Positions 8,710 through 17,393 of a stretch of DNA of 64,000 nt are shown here, piece after piece. Within the stretch, counting starts at the first letter, position 1; every line of letters begins with the position of its first letter. The stretch is from CBDCFV01 sp965203835 (GTDB taxonomy: Bacteria; Chloroflexota; Dehalococcoidia; Lucifugimonadales; UBA3495). The position numbers were made by a program, and so were the translations under genes. The notes under the pieces are model-generated. The model did not search any database and was not told the origin of the DNA. It worked only from the letters and a program-made list of their open reading frames with translations. The stretch lies in NCBI GenBank assembly GCA_965203835.1, contig OZ241919.1:1116001-1180000 (forward strand). The letters run 5' to 3'.

Positions 8710-9431
8710 CAACTTCTTGCCAATGCCTCCCGTTGCGCGGCAAACAGCGGCGCCATGCCCTCGGCGGCCAGTTCCAGGATGTCGGTCACCCTTTGCCGCG
8801 GAAATGGAGACGCTTCGGTGGCGCCCTGCAACTCCACCAAGTCGCCGCTCCCCGTCATCACCAGGTTGAAGTCCACGTCCGCCCGGAAGTCCTCTTCGTA
8901 ACACAGGTCCAGCATCAGTTCGTCGTCGATCAAGCCGACGCTTATCGCCGCCACCGCATCCAGAAGGGGAATCCTGCGCAGCACCCGGTGGTCGACCAGC
9001 ACTTTCAACGCTTGGTGCAGGGCCACGTAGGCGCCGGTAATAGCCGCGGTGCGGGTGCCCCCGTCGGCTTGAAGCACGTCGCAGTCCACCTGCACCGTGC
9101 GCTCGCCCAGGGCCTCCAGGTCCGTAACCGCCCGCAACGACCTGCCGATGAGCCGTTGAATCTCTTGGGAACGTCCGCTTATCCGGCCCCCGTCCCTCTC
9201 GCGCGCGGTCCTGGTATTGGTGGAGCGGGGCAGCATCGCATACTCCGCAGTGACCCATCCCCTGCCCTGGCCTCTCAGGAATTGGGGAACGCGTTCATCC
9301 AGCGAGGCCGCGCAAAGTACCCGCGTGTCCCCCATTTCGATTACCGCCGACCCCTCGGCGAACTTCTGGAAACCCGTGGTTATGTTGACTGGGCGGGCTT
9401 CATCCCAGCGGCGTCCGTCGGCTCTGGCCAA
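8709..9431 (-). CDS. rph: ribonuclease PH
   Basis: 240 residues, the usual family length. RNase PH is a phosphorolytic 3'-5' exoribonuclease that trims tRNA 3' ends. Recognisable blocks are RADGRRWDEARPV at the N-terminus, GDTRVLCAASL, AEYAMLPRST, SGRSQEIQRLIGRSLRAV, and DCDVLQADGGTRTAAITGA. I chose the TTG at 9431 because AAGGAAG lies about nine bases upstream and the length fits. A GTG at 9461 would add ten residues, and the long open frame beyond that does not look conserved. It is translationally coupled to the downstream htrA-like gene. Confidence 0.88.
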   Translation of the reverse strand: MARADGRRWDEARPVNITTGFQKFAEGSAVIEMGDTRVLCAASLDERVPQFLRGQGRGWVTAEYAMLPRSTNTRTARERDGGRISGRSQEIQRLIGRSLRAVTDLEALGERTVQVDCDVLQADGGTRTAAITGAYVALHQALKVLVDHRVLRRIPLLDAVAAISVGLIDDELMLDLCYEEDFRADVDFNLVMTGSGDLVELQGATEASPFPRQRVTDILELAAEGMAPLFAAQREALARS

Positions 9432-9578
9432 TGTGCGTACTTCCTTCAGATAGTCTCCCACATGAGCGTGGGCAAGCAAGCTGCGTTTCAGTATACATGA
9501 CCATCCATCCCCACCGTTCCCGGCGCCACTCAGCGACCAAGACCTTTCCATTCTCTCGCCATCCCCACTTCATCCTCT

Positions 9579-9630
9579 CGTCATTCCCGCGCAGAGCCTG
9601 CCCTCGCGAAGGCGCAGGCGGGAATCCACG
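9579..9630. repeat. compound palindromic element between comEC and rph
   Basis: It starts GTCATTCCCGCGCAGAGCC and ends GCGGGAATCCACG, with an additional GC-rich segment between the arms. It lies 32 bp past the comEC stop. Confidence 0.8.
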
Positions 9631-9662
9631 CAACCCTAACCGGATAATGAAACGGTCCTGTG

Positions 9663-12143
9663 TCAACGGCGGTCTTTCCCGGTCTTCACCCACAAGTCCA
9701 CCCCGTCGCTGATTAACTCAACACTGCCGTCGCGGTCCGTTCTGAAAACCATCTCCGGCCCCAACCGCCGCGTCAGCCGGTCCATCACCTCGCGGTGGGG
9801 ATGGCCGTAGCGGTTGTCCGCCCCAGCGGAGACGACCGCCAGGGACGGGTCTACTTTCTCCAGGAACGATGCCGTGGTGGACGAACGGCTGCCGTGATGC
9901 CCCACCTTGAGCACCGTGCTCTTTAGACTGCCGGTGCTGTGCGCCAAGCGGCTCTCCGCCGGCGCCTCTATGTCGGCGGCCAACAGGTAGGTTATCCGTC
10001 CGTAGGACAATCGCATCACGACCGAGTTGTTGTTCCGGTCGGCCGGCGTTCCCGCGAACGGCGTTACCGGCGGATTCAGCACCTCCAGCGCAATCCCCGG
10101 CTCCAACTCCACCAAGTGCCCGGATGCTACCTGCACCGGCTCTATCCCTTTTACCCGCAGCGCGGCTTCCCATTGGGGACTGAGGACAGCGTCTTCGTCG
10201 TCTGTCCCCATCAACACGGCCGCCACCTCATACCTGTCCACTATCTCGATAAGTCCCCTGGCATGGTCTTCGTCCATGTGCGTAATCACCACCAAGTCCA
10301 GGGTGCGGTCGCCCGGAGGCATAGACCCGGCCAAGGCGTTGACCGCCCCGTCCATGTCCGGCCCGCCGTCAACCAGCACCTGTCTGCCCCCCGGCGTGTC
10401 TATAAGCGTGCTGTCTCCCTGGCCCACGTCGAAAAAGTGCACCCGCAGGTTTTCGTCCTCAGGACTGAATACCTGTAACCACAACACGACGCCGCCCGCC
10501 AGCAGGGCGACCGCCAGCATCGCGCTTCCCAGCGACAGTCCTGGCGGTGTCCCGCTGTCCGGGTCTTTGCCCGCCACGCGGCCCCACATTTCGTCCAGCT
10601 TGGCAAATATCTCCTTCAAGCGGGCCATTCCTCCCGGTAGAAGCAGCAACCCTCCCAGCGTCAAGTACCAGACCCACAAGAACGGCGTACCCACCCACGA
10701 CCCGGAAAAAGACACCGTTGGGAAGACGGAGACCAGCCCCATCAGGTAACTCAACGGCGCCCATGTGAGCCACCCGAAAAACTGGCCTCCCAGCGGGTGG
10801 ACGAGTCCCGCCAACGCCGTCGCCATCGACCCAACCAATATTCCGGGAAGCGCGGGCAGGGCCAGCAGGGTAGTGAAAATTCCCAGCAGCGGGACGCGCT
10901 CAAAATTGGCCGCCACCAGCGGCCACGTCGCCAGCGTCGCCCCAGTGGAAACGACTAAAGCGGTGGAAACCGTCCTCGACCCTTCCCAGAACCATGCCCG
11001 CCGCCAAGTAGCCGCCGAAGCCGCCTGCCTTGACGTCCACTCGGATATTCGAGCTTGATAAGGCAACGCCAGTACAATCCCGGCCAGCGCGGTAAAGCTG
11101 AGCTGGAACGAGACTTGACCCAACACCTTGGGATCGATTCCAACCATGACGGCGGCGGCGAGGGCCAAGGACGGCAGAACGCTCCGAGGCCGGCCCACAG
11201 CCCAAGCCGTCAACAACACTGTGCCCATGATGGCGGCCCGCACCACCGATATGGGCAGGCCGCTTACCAGGGCGTATCCCCAGACCACCGCAACGGAAAT
11301 CGCCAGGTACAAGTGCCAACGCCGCCCAAACAGCCGGGACGTCGCCATCATCGTCAACGCCAGTATCACGCCCACGTGAAGGCCGGATATAGCCAGCAGG
11401 TGCGACGTGCCGGTGCGGCGAAAGGACTCTTCCACATCCTCGGGCAACGCACCCCGAAGACCAAGCAGCAAAGCTTGCGCCAGCGATACATGGGGCTCCG
11501 TTATGGCTTGTTCCAGCCTGTTCGCCAACCCCCGGCGCAGGTCGAATACCCTGCTCAGCAGCGCCGACCCTATTGGACCCGTGTCCCGCGGCAGCATATG
11601 AACAGAGGTGGTATACAAGATGCCCGAGATTCCTTGGTTGGCAAGGTAGGCTGGGTAGTCGAAACCGTTAAATGGTGCAGGCCGCCGCAACTCTCCTTCC
11701 AGCCGCAACACGTCTCCGTACCGGAAATACCCGCTGTCGCGTCTCGCAAGGAGAACTTCGGGAGGAGTGGCGTACACCAATATCTTGGCGCTGGCAGGTC
11801 TCATCACCCCGGCCTCATCGACGCCGTCGACATCGAAGGCGAACCTGATGCGACGGGCTGTGGATTCAGGGTCATCGGATATACGCCCGACCAATACCAC
11901 CGGCCCGTCGCCTTCTAACAACGACGGCGCCACGGCGCCGGGGGCCGCCTCGACCCGCAACAGCCCAAGCAGCAGAACACCCGCCAGCAGAGCCGGCCAG
12001 ACGGACCGGCGGAACGTTCGGAAAACCAGCGCCAAAGGGAGGACAGCCAACAACAGCAGCGCTACCGGCGCCAAGGGAGGGTCAACCTCCAGGCCCAGCA
12101 TGGTCCCGGCAAGCCATGCGGCGGCCAGAAACGCCAGCTTCAT
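9663..12143 (-). CDS. comEC: ComEC/Rec2 DNA-uptake channel protein
   Basis: 826 residues with the full three-part family plan. The N-terminus is a membrane segment and an OB-like soluble domain. Next comes the competence domain with many transmembrane helices and the signature TGTSHLLAISGLHVGVI. Last is a C-terminal metallo-beta-lactamase-like domain with HFFDVGQGDSTLID, THMDEDHARGL and VGHHGSRSSTT. The family moves single-stranded DNA across the cytoplasmic membrane during transformation, and the C-terminal domain may degrade the second strand. comEA lies 84 bp upstream on the same strand, consistent with a competence operon. The gene looks intact. Confidence 0.93.
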   Translation of the reverse strand: MKLAFLAAAWLAGTMLGLEVDPPLAPVALLLLAVLPLALVFRTFRRSVWPALLAGVLLLGLLRVEAAPGAVAPSLLEGDGPVVLVGRISDDPESTARRIRFAFDVDGVDEAGVMRPASAKILVYATPPEVLLARRDSGYFRYGDVLRLEGELRRPAPFNGFDYPAYLANQGISGILYTTSVHMLPRDTGPIGSALLSRVFDLRRGLANRLEQAITEPHVSLAQALLLGLRGALPEDVEESFRRTGTSHLLAISGLHVGVILALTMMATSRLFGRRWHLYLAISVAVVWGYALVSGLPISVVRAAIMGTVLLTAWAVGRPRSVLPSLALAAAVMVGIDPKVLGQVSFQLSFTALAGIVLALPYQARISEWTSRQAASAATWRRAWFWEGSRTVSTALVVSTGATLATWPLVAANFERVPLLGIFTTLLALPALPGILVGSMATALAGLVHPLGGQFFGWLTWAPLSYLMGLVSVFPTVSFSGSWVGTPFLWVWYLTLGGLLLLPGGMARLKEIFAKLDEMWGRVAGKDPDSGTPPGLSLGSAMLAVALLAGGVVLWLQVFSPEDENLRVHFFDVGQGDSTLIDTPGGRQVLVDGGPDMDGAVNALAGSMPPGDRTLDLVVITHMDEDHARGLIEIVDRYEVAAVLMGTDDEDAVLSPQWEAALRVKGIEPVQVASGHLVELEPGIALEVLNPPVTPFAGTPADRNNNSVVMRLSYGRITYLLAADIEAPAESRLAHSTGSLKSTVLKVGHHGSRSSTTASFLEKVDPSLAVVSAGADNRYGHPHREVMDRLTRRLGPEMVFRTDRDGSVELISDGVDLWVKTGKDRR

Positions 12144-12227
12144 ACCGGTGACCTCACCCCCGTCGCCCGTTCCACTTTCGAAGGAAAGACGGGAAGGGGG
12201 ACGGAAAAACCGAGGTCCGGGACTGCG

Positions 12228-12926
12228 TTAATTTCCCGGACCTGCGGTCACTAAGGGTCGGATGCTGTTATAAATTGCGCTGCCGATGCCCGGGACTCGC
12301 GTCACCTCTTCAACCGATTGAAAGAGGCCGTTCTGCTCCCGGTCGTCTATTATTGCCTGTGCCTTGACCGGCCCAATGCCCGGCAGGGTTTCCAGCAATT
12401 CCCGGGGGGCCGTGTTGAGATTTACCAAGCCTTCGCCGTATGGTGAACTTTCCCCGGACCCGGTTGGGGAACCGCCTCTACCGCTTGCACGGTTGGCTGC
12501 CTCTGCCACAGGAGGCCGGGGAGTCTCCCCAAGCCGCGGCACATTGTAATACGCTTCATCCTCGACCCGGCGGGCCAGGTTGATCGCCTCCAGGTCCGCC
12601 TCCTCCGTGCCGCCGCCCGCCGCCGCCAGTGCGTCCTCCAGCCGGTCGCCCGGTTGCAAACGGTACACGCCGGGGTAGCGGACTGCCCCGGCAATGTAGA
12701 CCTTGAGTTCCCGCTCAACATCGGGGGTCTTGGCGGAGTTGCTTTCCGCTTGCCCCGTCCCGGTTGCTTCGGTGCCTGCCCCCGCGAAGGCGGGGGTTGG
12801 CAGCACTATCCGGACAGGAGCATTGTCATCGCCCCGAAACAGCAGGACGACCGCCGCCAGAATGAGACCTCCGGCGAGCAGAGAGACCAGCGCGAGCGCC
12901 AACTTACCGCTTCGTGACTCCGGCAT
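12228..12926 (-). CDS. comEA: ComEA competence DNA-binding protein
   Basis: About 232 residues. One N-terminal membrane anchor (LALALVSLLAGGLILAAVVLL) precedes a linker, an SLBB domain (LKVYIAGAVRYPGVYRLQPG) and a C-terminal helix-hairpin-helix pair (LNTAPRELLETLPGIGPVKA, VPGIGSAIYNSI) that binds double-stranded DNA. ComEA receives DNA outside the membrane and hands it to ComEC, encoded next. The ATG at 12926 is chosen over a TTG two codons earlier. The linker after the anchor reads PTPAFAGAG and is the translation of a palindromic repeat (12774-12800). Confidence 0.9.
   Translation of the reverse strand: MPESRSGKLALALVSLLAGGLILAAVVLLFRGDDNAPVRIVLPTPAFAGAGTEATGTGQAESNSAKTPDVERELKVYIAGAVRYPGVYRLQPGDRLEDALAAAGGGTEEADLEAINLARRVEDEAYYNVPRLGETPRPPVAEAANRASGRGGSPTGSGESSPYGEGLVNLNTAPRELLETLPGIGPVKAQAIIDDREQNGLFQSVEEVTRVPGIGSAIYNSIRPLVTAGPGN
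12774..12800. repeat. palindromic element inside comEA
   Basis: A CCCCCGCGAAGGCGGGGG-type core with a degenerate right end. It is read in frame in the linker between the membrane anchor and the SLBB domain. Confidence 0.65.
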
Positions 12927-12964
12927 ACGCAAGGACCACCGTTCCGGAAGTTGCCCCCTTCCCC

Positions 12965-13007
12965 CGTCATTCCCGCGAAGGCGGGAAACCGGGCCGGGGG
13001 CAGGCCC
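12965..13007. repeat. palindromic element between comEA and ilvE
   Basis: TTCCCGCGAAGGCGGGAA followed by a second GC-rich inverted segment. It lies between the two divergent genes, just upstream of the predicted ilvE promoter. Confidence 0.8.
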
Positions 13008-13008
13008 A

Positions 13009-13038
13009 TTGTCTTTATAGCAGGCGTCCGATTATAAT
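13009..13038 (+). promoter_or_regulatory. predicted sigma-70-type promoter of ilvE
   Basis: TTGTCT (13009-13014) and a perfect TATAAT (13033-13038) are separated by 18 bp. The start codon of ilvE is 32 bp beyond the -10 box. Confidence 0.5.
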
Positions 13039-13069
13039 TTACCGAACTTTTCGGGGAAAGGGGTGTCAG

Positions 13070-14029
13070 GTGAGCACAGGTCAAGCCTCCAGCGCAACCG
13101 AACTACAAGCATTCTTCAAGGGCCAGTTCGTGCCTCTCAGCGAGGCCAAAGTCAACGTAATGACCCATGCTCTCCACTACGGCACCGGGGTGTTCGAGGG
13201 TATCAGGGGCAACTGGAACGAGGAAAAGGGCCTCATTCACATCTTCCGGCTCCGGGAGCACTATGAGCGCCTGCTGGCCGGTTGCCGGCTGCTGATGCTG
13301 GACATCCCTTACAGCGCCGATGAACTCAGCGAGATCACCGTCGAGTTGGTGGAGCGCAACGAGCACCGGCAGGACATCTACATCCGTCCGCTGGCGTACA
13401 AGAGCGCGGAAATGGTGGCCAACCTGAAGCTCCAGGACCTCGCCAGCGACTTCACGCTCATCACCGTCCCCTTCGGCAACTACCTCGGCTCGGACCAACT
13501 GCGCTGCTGCACTTCATCTTGGCGCCGCGTGGACGATCCCATGATCCCGGCCCGGCTGAAGATATGCGGCATTTATGTCAACAGCATCCTTGCCAAGACC
13601 GAGGCTACCCTGGCCGGATTCGACGAGGCCATAATCCTTAACCAGGACGGCCATGTGTGCGAGGGCTCCGGCGAAAACATCTTTGTGGTTACCAACGGGA
13701 AGCTTATTACGTCATCGCTGGAAGATAACGTGCTGCCCGGCATTACCCGCGAGACCGTCATCCAACTGGCCCAAAGGGAGCTGGGAATGGATGTGGTGGA
13801 ACGCACTATTGACCGCAGCGAGCTGTATCTTGCCGACGAAGTCCTGCTCACTGGGACCGCAGCCCATCTGACGCCCGTAATTGAGTTGGACCACCGCCCC
13901 ATCGCCGACGGCAAGCCCGGGCCTGTCTCAACACAACTGCAAAAGATGTACTTCGACATCGTAGTTGGCCGGAACCCCAAGTACCTCCATTGGTGCACCA
14001 CCGCCCAACCCCGCTTGGTCACCGTTTAA
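13070..14029 (+). CDS. ilvE: branched-chain amino acid aminotransferase
   Basis: 319 residues from a GTG preceded by GGAAAGGGG. This class IV PLP-dependent transaminase makes or degrades leucine, isoleucine and valine using glutamate/2-oxoglutarate. Family marks are HALHYGTGVFEGIRGNW, the PLP lysine in RLKICGIYVNS (K164) and the cofactor phosphate-binding region around EGSGENIFVV, followed by PGITRETVIQLA. Length and motifs fit IlvE better than D-amino-acid transaminase or aminodeoxychorismate lyase. The long open frame upstream of the GTG runs through the promoter and repeat and is not translated. Its own promoter precedes it, and plsY follows 45 bp downstream. Confidence 0.9.
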   Translation: MSTGQASSATELQAFFKGQFVPLSEAKVNVMTHALHYGTGVFEGIRGNWNEEKGLIHIFRLREHYERLLAGCRLLMLDIPYSADELSEITVELVERNEHRQDIYIRPLAYKSAEMVANLKLQDLASDFTLITVPFGNYLGSDQLRCCTSSWRRVDDPMIPARLKICGIYVNSILAKTEATLAGFDEAIILNQDGHVCEGSGENIFVVTNGKLITSSLEDNVLPGITRETVIQLAQRELGMDVVERTIDRSELYLADEVLLTGTAAHLTPVIELDHRPIADGKPGPVSTQLQKMYFDIVVGRNPKYLHWCTTAQPRLVTV

Positions 14030-14074
14030 GTCACCACCCAGCGTTAGTGATTCTCTCCGGGGAGAGGGTCTCAG

Positions 14075-14695
14075 TTGCCGCCAGACAGCTTAGACTGGTT
14101 GATTGTTGGCCTGATTTCTTACCTGGTAGGAAGCACTCCCACTGCTTACTTGGCCGCACGGTGGCTCAAGGGAGAGGACCTGTGTCGGCTGGGAGACCGC
14201 AATCTTGGCGCGGCCAACGTGTACCGCAACATTGGTTCCCGCGCCGGCATAGTCGTTGGAGTAATTGACATCGCCAAGGGATCAGCCGCCGTATTGCTGG
14301 CCCAAGCGTTGTTCAACTCCACCGCAACCGAAATGATCGCCGGGGTCGCCGCCGTCGCCGGGCATAACTGGCCCGTCCACTTCAAGTTGAGAGGCGGAAG
14401 GGGCGCCGCCACGGCGGTAGGCGTCTTGATCGCCGTGCTTCCCGCGCTGGCCCTCCCTCTGGCCATCACGGGGTTGGGCATCCTGTGGCTGACCAGGAAG
14501 GCTATTGTGCCCTTGGCATTCTTTCTTATCACCGTCCCGGTCTTTACTTGGTGGCTGGCCAAATACCCCTATCCCGTCGCCAACTGGTGGCCGGTCCAAT
14601 ACTCCTACGAGGTTGCAGCCTTCGCGCTGGGCATACCCATCCTGGTCGGCGTCAGCCACTTCCTCAGCCTCCGCAGGGACCCATCGCCAGCTTGA
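14075..14695 (+). CDS. plsY: glycerol-3-phosphate acyltransferase PlsY
   Basis: 206 residues from TTG 14075, with GGGGAGAGGG just upstream. PlsY transfers the acyl group from acyl-phosphate to glycerol-3-phosphate, the first step of phospholipid synthesis. The three conserved cytoplasmic motifs are visible: GSTPTAYLAARW near the N-terminus, GDRNLGAANVYRNIG, and GHNWPVHFKLRGGRGAAT. Several hydrophobic helices give the usual five-span membrane protein. It probably shares the ilvE transcript. Three palindromic elements follow it. Confidence 0.92.
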   Translation: MPPDSLDWLIVGLISYLVGSTPTAYLAARWLKGEDLCRLGDRNLGAANVYRNIGSRAGIVVGVIDIAKGSAAVLLAQALFNSTATEMIAGVAAVAGHNWPVHFKLRGGRGAATAVGVLIAVLPALALPLAITGLGILWLTRKAIVPLAFFLITVPVFTWWLAKYPYPVANWWPVQYSYEVAAFALGIPILVGVSHFLSLRRDPSPA

Positions 14696-14746
14696 CCCGC
14701 AACGAACGGTTCGGCTGCTTCTTCGCCAACGGCAGTGCCTTAAACC

Positions 14747-14889
14747 GTCATTCCCGCAGAGGAAAGTCACCCCCACTCAGGCGGGGGGTGGGAATCCAGA
14801 CGACACACTAAACTGTCATTCCCGCGCAGGCGGGAATCCATACTGAACACTAAGCCGTCATTCCCGCGCAGGCGAGGACGGGAATCCAT
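14747..14889. repeat. cluster of three palindromic elements
   Basis: Three copies in the same orientation at about 14747-14799 (compound), 14814-14840 (simple, complete) and 14855-14889 (interrupted by four extra bases in the right half). Copies 2 and 3 are preceded by similar ACACTAAACTGTC / ACACTAAGCCGTC sequence, so they probably arose by tandem duplication with flank. Confidence 0.85.
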
Positions 14890-14909
14890 ACGCACTGAGG
14901 AGAAAACAC

Positions 14910-16043
14910 ATGGGCTGGTCCAGCCATCATCCAACAGGACTCATCTATTACGCGCCGCAACACTGCTATCGGGGCTATACCCTTACATCCAATAGCCGGG
15001 GCGGCTATCACGCCAACCTGTTCGACATGGAAGGCCGCTTGTGCCACCAATGGTATTCGCCCGACGGCATCGGTTACGCTCAGCTCCTGCCCTACGGCAA
15101 CCTGCTCCTGCGCACCGGCCCGGCCCAGGACGCCGACGGTGCCCAGAACATCGGAGGTTCTTCGTCGGCCATACTGGAGTTGGATTGGGACGGCAACGTG
15201 GTGTGGGAATACCGCGACCCCATGGTGCATCACGATTTCGAGCGGCTGCCCAACGGCAACACCCTGGTATTGCTGTTTGAAAGGGTCTCGGAAGAGTTGA
15301 CCGCAAAGATCAGAGGCGGCATGGACAACGCCGAAAACCCGGACCGGATGTTCTGCGACGTGGTCAAGGAGATAACCCCCGACGGCTCGGTGGTGTTCGA
15401 GTGGCACGCCGCGGAGCACTTGTCCTTGGATGAGGACATCATCTGTCCGCTGGAAGACCGCGTCGAATGGACCCACGGCAATTCATTAAAAGTGACCCCG
15501 GAAGGCGACCTGCTGGTAAGCTACCGCCGCACCAGCGTCGTGGGCATTGTCGACAAGGCCACCGGCAATTTCCGGTGGAAGTGGGGACCGGGTCAGATTT
15601 CCCATCCCCACCATCCGACCTACCTGAGCAATGGAAACATCCTCATATTCGACAACGGCTTTCACCGGCCCTTGTCCACCTTCTCCCGCGTGGTCGAAGT
15701 AAACCCTGTCACCAACGATATTGTCTGGGAGTACGCCGGGGAGCCGCCAATATCCTTTTACAGCCAAGCCACCAGCAGCGCCGACCGGTTACCCAACGGC
15801 AACACGCTGATATGCGAGGGCACGCCGGGTCGTATATTCGAGGTCACCGCCAACAAGGACATAGTCTGGGAGTACATCTTCCCCATCTTCACCCGTATTG
15901 CCCCTTTGACCCCAGGCGGGCGCACCGAGTCCAACAACTCCCTGTTCCGCGCCCATCGCTACGGGCCGGACTACCCGGCCTTCAAAGGCAGGGACCTGGA
16001 CCCGGCCCGGTACGCCAACTTCAACCGCCTGTATGCTGCATAA
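14910..16043 (+). CDS. arylsulfotransferase (ASST)-like beta-propeller protein
   Basis: 377 residues with GAGGAG before the ATG. Repeated blade motifs carry the pattern LPNGNTL / DGNVVWEY (for example ILELDWDGNVVWEY, RLPNGNTLVLLFE, NGNILIFDNG, RLPNGNTLICEG), typical of the six-bladed ASST family. His residues sit where the family places its active-site histidines (VHHDFERL, EWTHGNSL, SHPHHPTYL). Characterised ASST enzymes are periplasmic and transfer sulfate between phenols, but this protein has no signal peptide, so the natural reaction is uncertain. It stands alone between repeats and the Uma2 pair. Confidence 0.75.
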   Translation: MGWSSHHPTGLIYYAPQHCYRGYTLTSNSRGGYHANLFDMEGRLCHQWYSPDGIGYAQLLPYGNLLLRTGPAQDADGAQNIGGSSSAILELDWDGNVVWEYRDPMVHHDFERLPNGNTLVLLFERVSEELTAKIRGGMDNAENPDRMFCDVVKEITPDGSVVFEWHAAEHLSLDEDIICPLEDRVEWTHGNSLKVTPEGDLLVSYRRTSVVGIVDKATGNFRWKWGPGQISHPHHPTYLSNGNILIFDNGFHRPLSTFSRVVEVNPVTNDIVWEYAGEPPISFYSQATSSADRLPNGNTLICEGTPGRIFEVTANKDIVWEYIFPIFTRIAPLTPGGRTESNNSLFRAHRYGPDYPAFKGRDLDPARYANFNRLYAA

Positions 16044-16089
16044 TAGGCTTTTGCGTGACACGGTGACTGCTTATATAAACGCAGCCTCG

Positions 16090-16098
16090 TGTTAAAAT
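16090..16098 (+). promoter_or_regulatory. extended -10 element upstream of the Uma2 pair
   Basis: TG-T-TAAAAT, an extended -10 with no good -35 box, lies 44 bp before the first Uma2 start. Confidence 0.35.
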
Positions 16099-16141
16099 GC
16101 CCCACAGACCACCTTCACAAAACACAGTTGACGGATAAGCC

Positions 16142-16699
16142 ATGACAACCACAACCAAGTTGCTGACGTCCGATGAACTCCTCCGGTTGCCTCGCGGAAA
16201 CGGCAAACGGTACGAGCTTATCCGGGGAGTTTTGATCGAAAAGATGGGTACTGGCGATCCCCACGGTATAGTGGTCACCAGAATATCTGGGATCATATTT
16301 GTTTATACTGAGACCACCGGATACGGAGAAGGTCGCACCGGAGAACCCGGCTACCTTCTCGACTTGGACCCGGACACGGTGCGCTGCCCCGACGTGGCTT
16401 GGATAGCCCCGGGCCGCGTTCCCGAAGGCACGCGAGGATTCCCCAACCTGGCCCCCGACCTCGCCATAGAGGTAAAATCACCCAGCAACTCCAACCCTGA
16501 AATGGCCTCCAAGGCATGGATGTGGCTTAGCTACGGCTCCCGGCAGGCGTGGGTAGCCGACTCGGAGCGCAACACCCTGACCGTCTATCGCCCCGGCTCA
16601 GACCCGCAAGTCCTGGGCGAGGACGACGAACTCACCGGCGGCGATTTGCTCCCCGGCTTCACCACCCCCGTCTGGCGTTTGTTCCGCCGTGAACGCTGA
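16142..16699 (+). CDS. Uma2 family (DUF820) endonuclease-like protein, copy 1
   Basis: 185 residues. Uma2 proteins have a PD-(D/E)XK nuclease fold and are strongly amplified in cyanobacteria and Chloroflexota. The catalytic pattern is present: PDVAWIAPGR, then LAIEVKSPSN with E-x-K, then AWVADSERNTLTVYRPG. Biological role and target are not known for the family, although a link to mobile-element defence or replication has been suggested. The next gene is a near-identical tandem copy, 40 bp away. The two differ mainly at residues 41-66. Confidence 0.8.
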   Translation: MTTTTKLLTSDELLRLPRGNGKRYELIRGVLIEKMGTGDPHGIVVTRISGIIFVYTETTGYGEGRTGEPGYLLDLDPDTVRCPDVAWIAPGRVPEGTRGFPNLAPDLAIEVKSPSNSNPEMASKAWMWLSYGSRQAWVADSERNTLTVYRPGSDPQVLGEDDELTGGDLLPGFTTPVWRLFRRER

Positions 16700-16739
16700 C
16701 CGGCGCAGGGCAGGTACAGTAACGGCTGGCGTATAGACA

Positions 16740-17297
16740 ATGACAACCACAACCAAATTGCTGACGTCCGATGAACTCCTCCGGTTGCCTCGCGGAACCG
16801 GCAAACGGTACGAGCTTATCCGGGGAGTTTTGATCGAAAAAATGGGCACTGGACACCCGCACAGCATATTGGTCGCCATGATCGCCCATATCTTGTTGAG
16901 TTATGTCTTGCCAAACGACTACGGCACTGTTCACACCGGCGAACCCGGCTACCTTCTCGACTTGGACCCGGACACGGTGCGCTGCCCCGACGTGGCATGG
17001 ATAGCCCCGGGCCGAGTCCCCGAAGGCACGCGCGGATTCCCCAACCTGGCCCCCGACCTGGCCATAGAGGTAAAATCACCCAGCAACTCCAACCCCGAAA
17101 TGGCCTCCAAGGCGTGGATGTGGCTCAGCTACGGCTCCCAGCAGGCTTGGGTAGCCGACCCGGAGCGCAACACCCTGACCGTCTACCGCCCCGGCTCAGA
17201 CCCGCAAGTCCTGGGCGAGGACGACGAACTCACCGGCGGCGACTTGCTCCCCGGCTTCACCACTCCCGTCTGGCGACTGTTCCGCCGCCAGCGCTGA
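16740..17297 (+). CDS. Uma2 family (DUF820) endonuclease-like protein, copy 2
   Basis: 185 residues, the same length as copy 1, with nearly identical first 38 residues and last 118. Between them the sequence is different (HPHSILVAMIAHILLSYVLP against DPHGIVVTRISGIIFVYTET). The catalytic PDV...EVK set is intact. The pair is a tandem duplication whose ends look homogenised by gene conversion while the middle diverged. No separate promoter is seen, so it is probably co-transcribed with copy 1. Confidence 0.8.
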   Translation: MTTTTKLLTSDELLRLPRGTGKRYELIRGVLIEKMGTGHPHSILVAMIAHILLSYVLPNDYGTVHTGEPGYLLDLDPDTVRCPDVAWIAPGRVPEGTRGFPNLAPDLAIEVKSPSNSNPEMASKAWMWLSYGSQQAWVADPERNTLTVYRPGSDPQVLGEDDELTGGDLLPGFTTPVWRLFRRQR

Positions 17298-17337
17298 CCG
17301 GCGCATTGTAACGCCCCCCGAACTCATTCCCGCCTTG

Positions 17338-17346
17338 TGGTATACT
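17338..17346 (+). promoter_or_regulatory. extended -10 promoter element upstream of mobA
   Basis: TGG followed by TATACT, an extended -10 without a clear -35, 48 bp before the mobA start. It is the most likely start point of the molybdenum/tungsten gene block. Confidence 0.4.
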
Positions 17347-17393
17347 TTGGCATCCTTTCAAGATCGTGACTTGCACCTAAGGCCAAAGCCGCT

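Noticed and set aside
8710..9258. N-terminal extension of the HtrA-like protease frame into rph
   Set aside because: The extension is read out of frame through well-conserved RNase PH. A proper ATG, signal peptide and lipobox begin at 8709.
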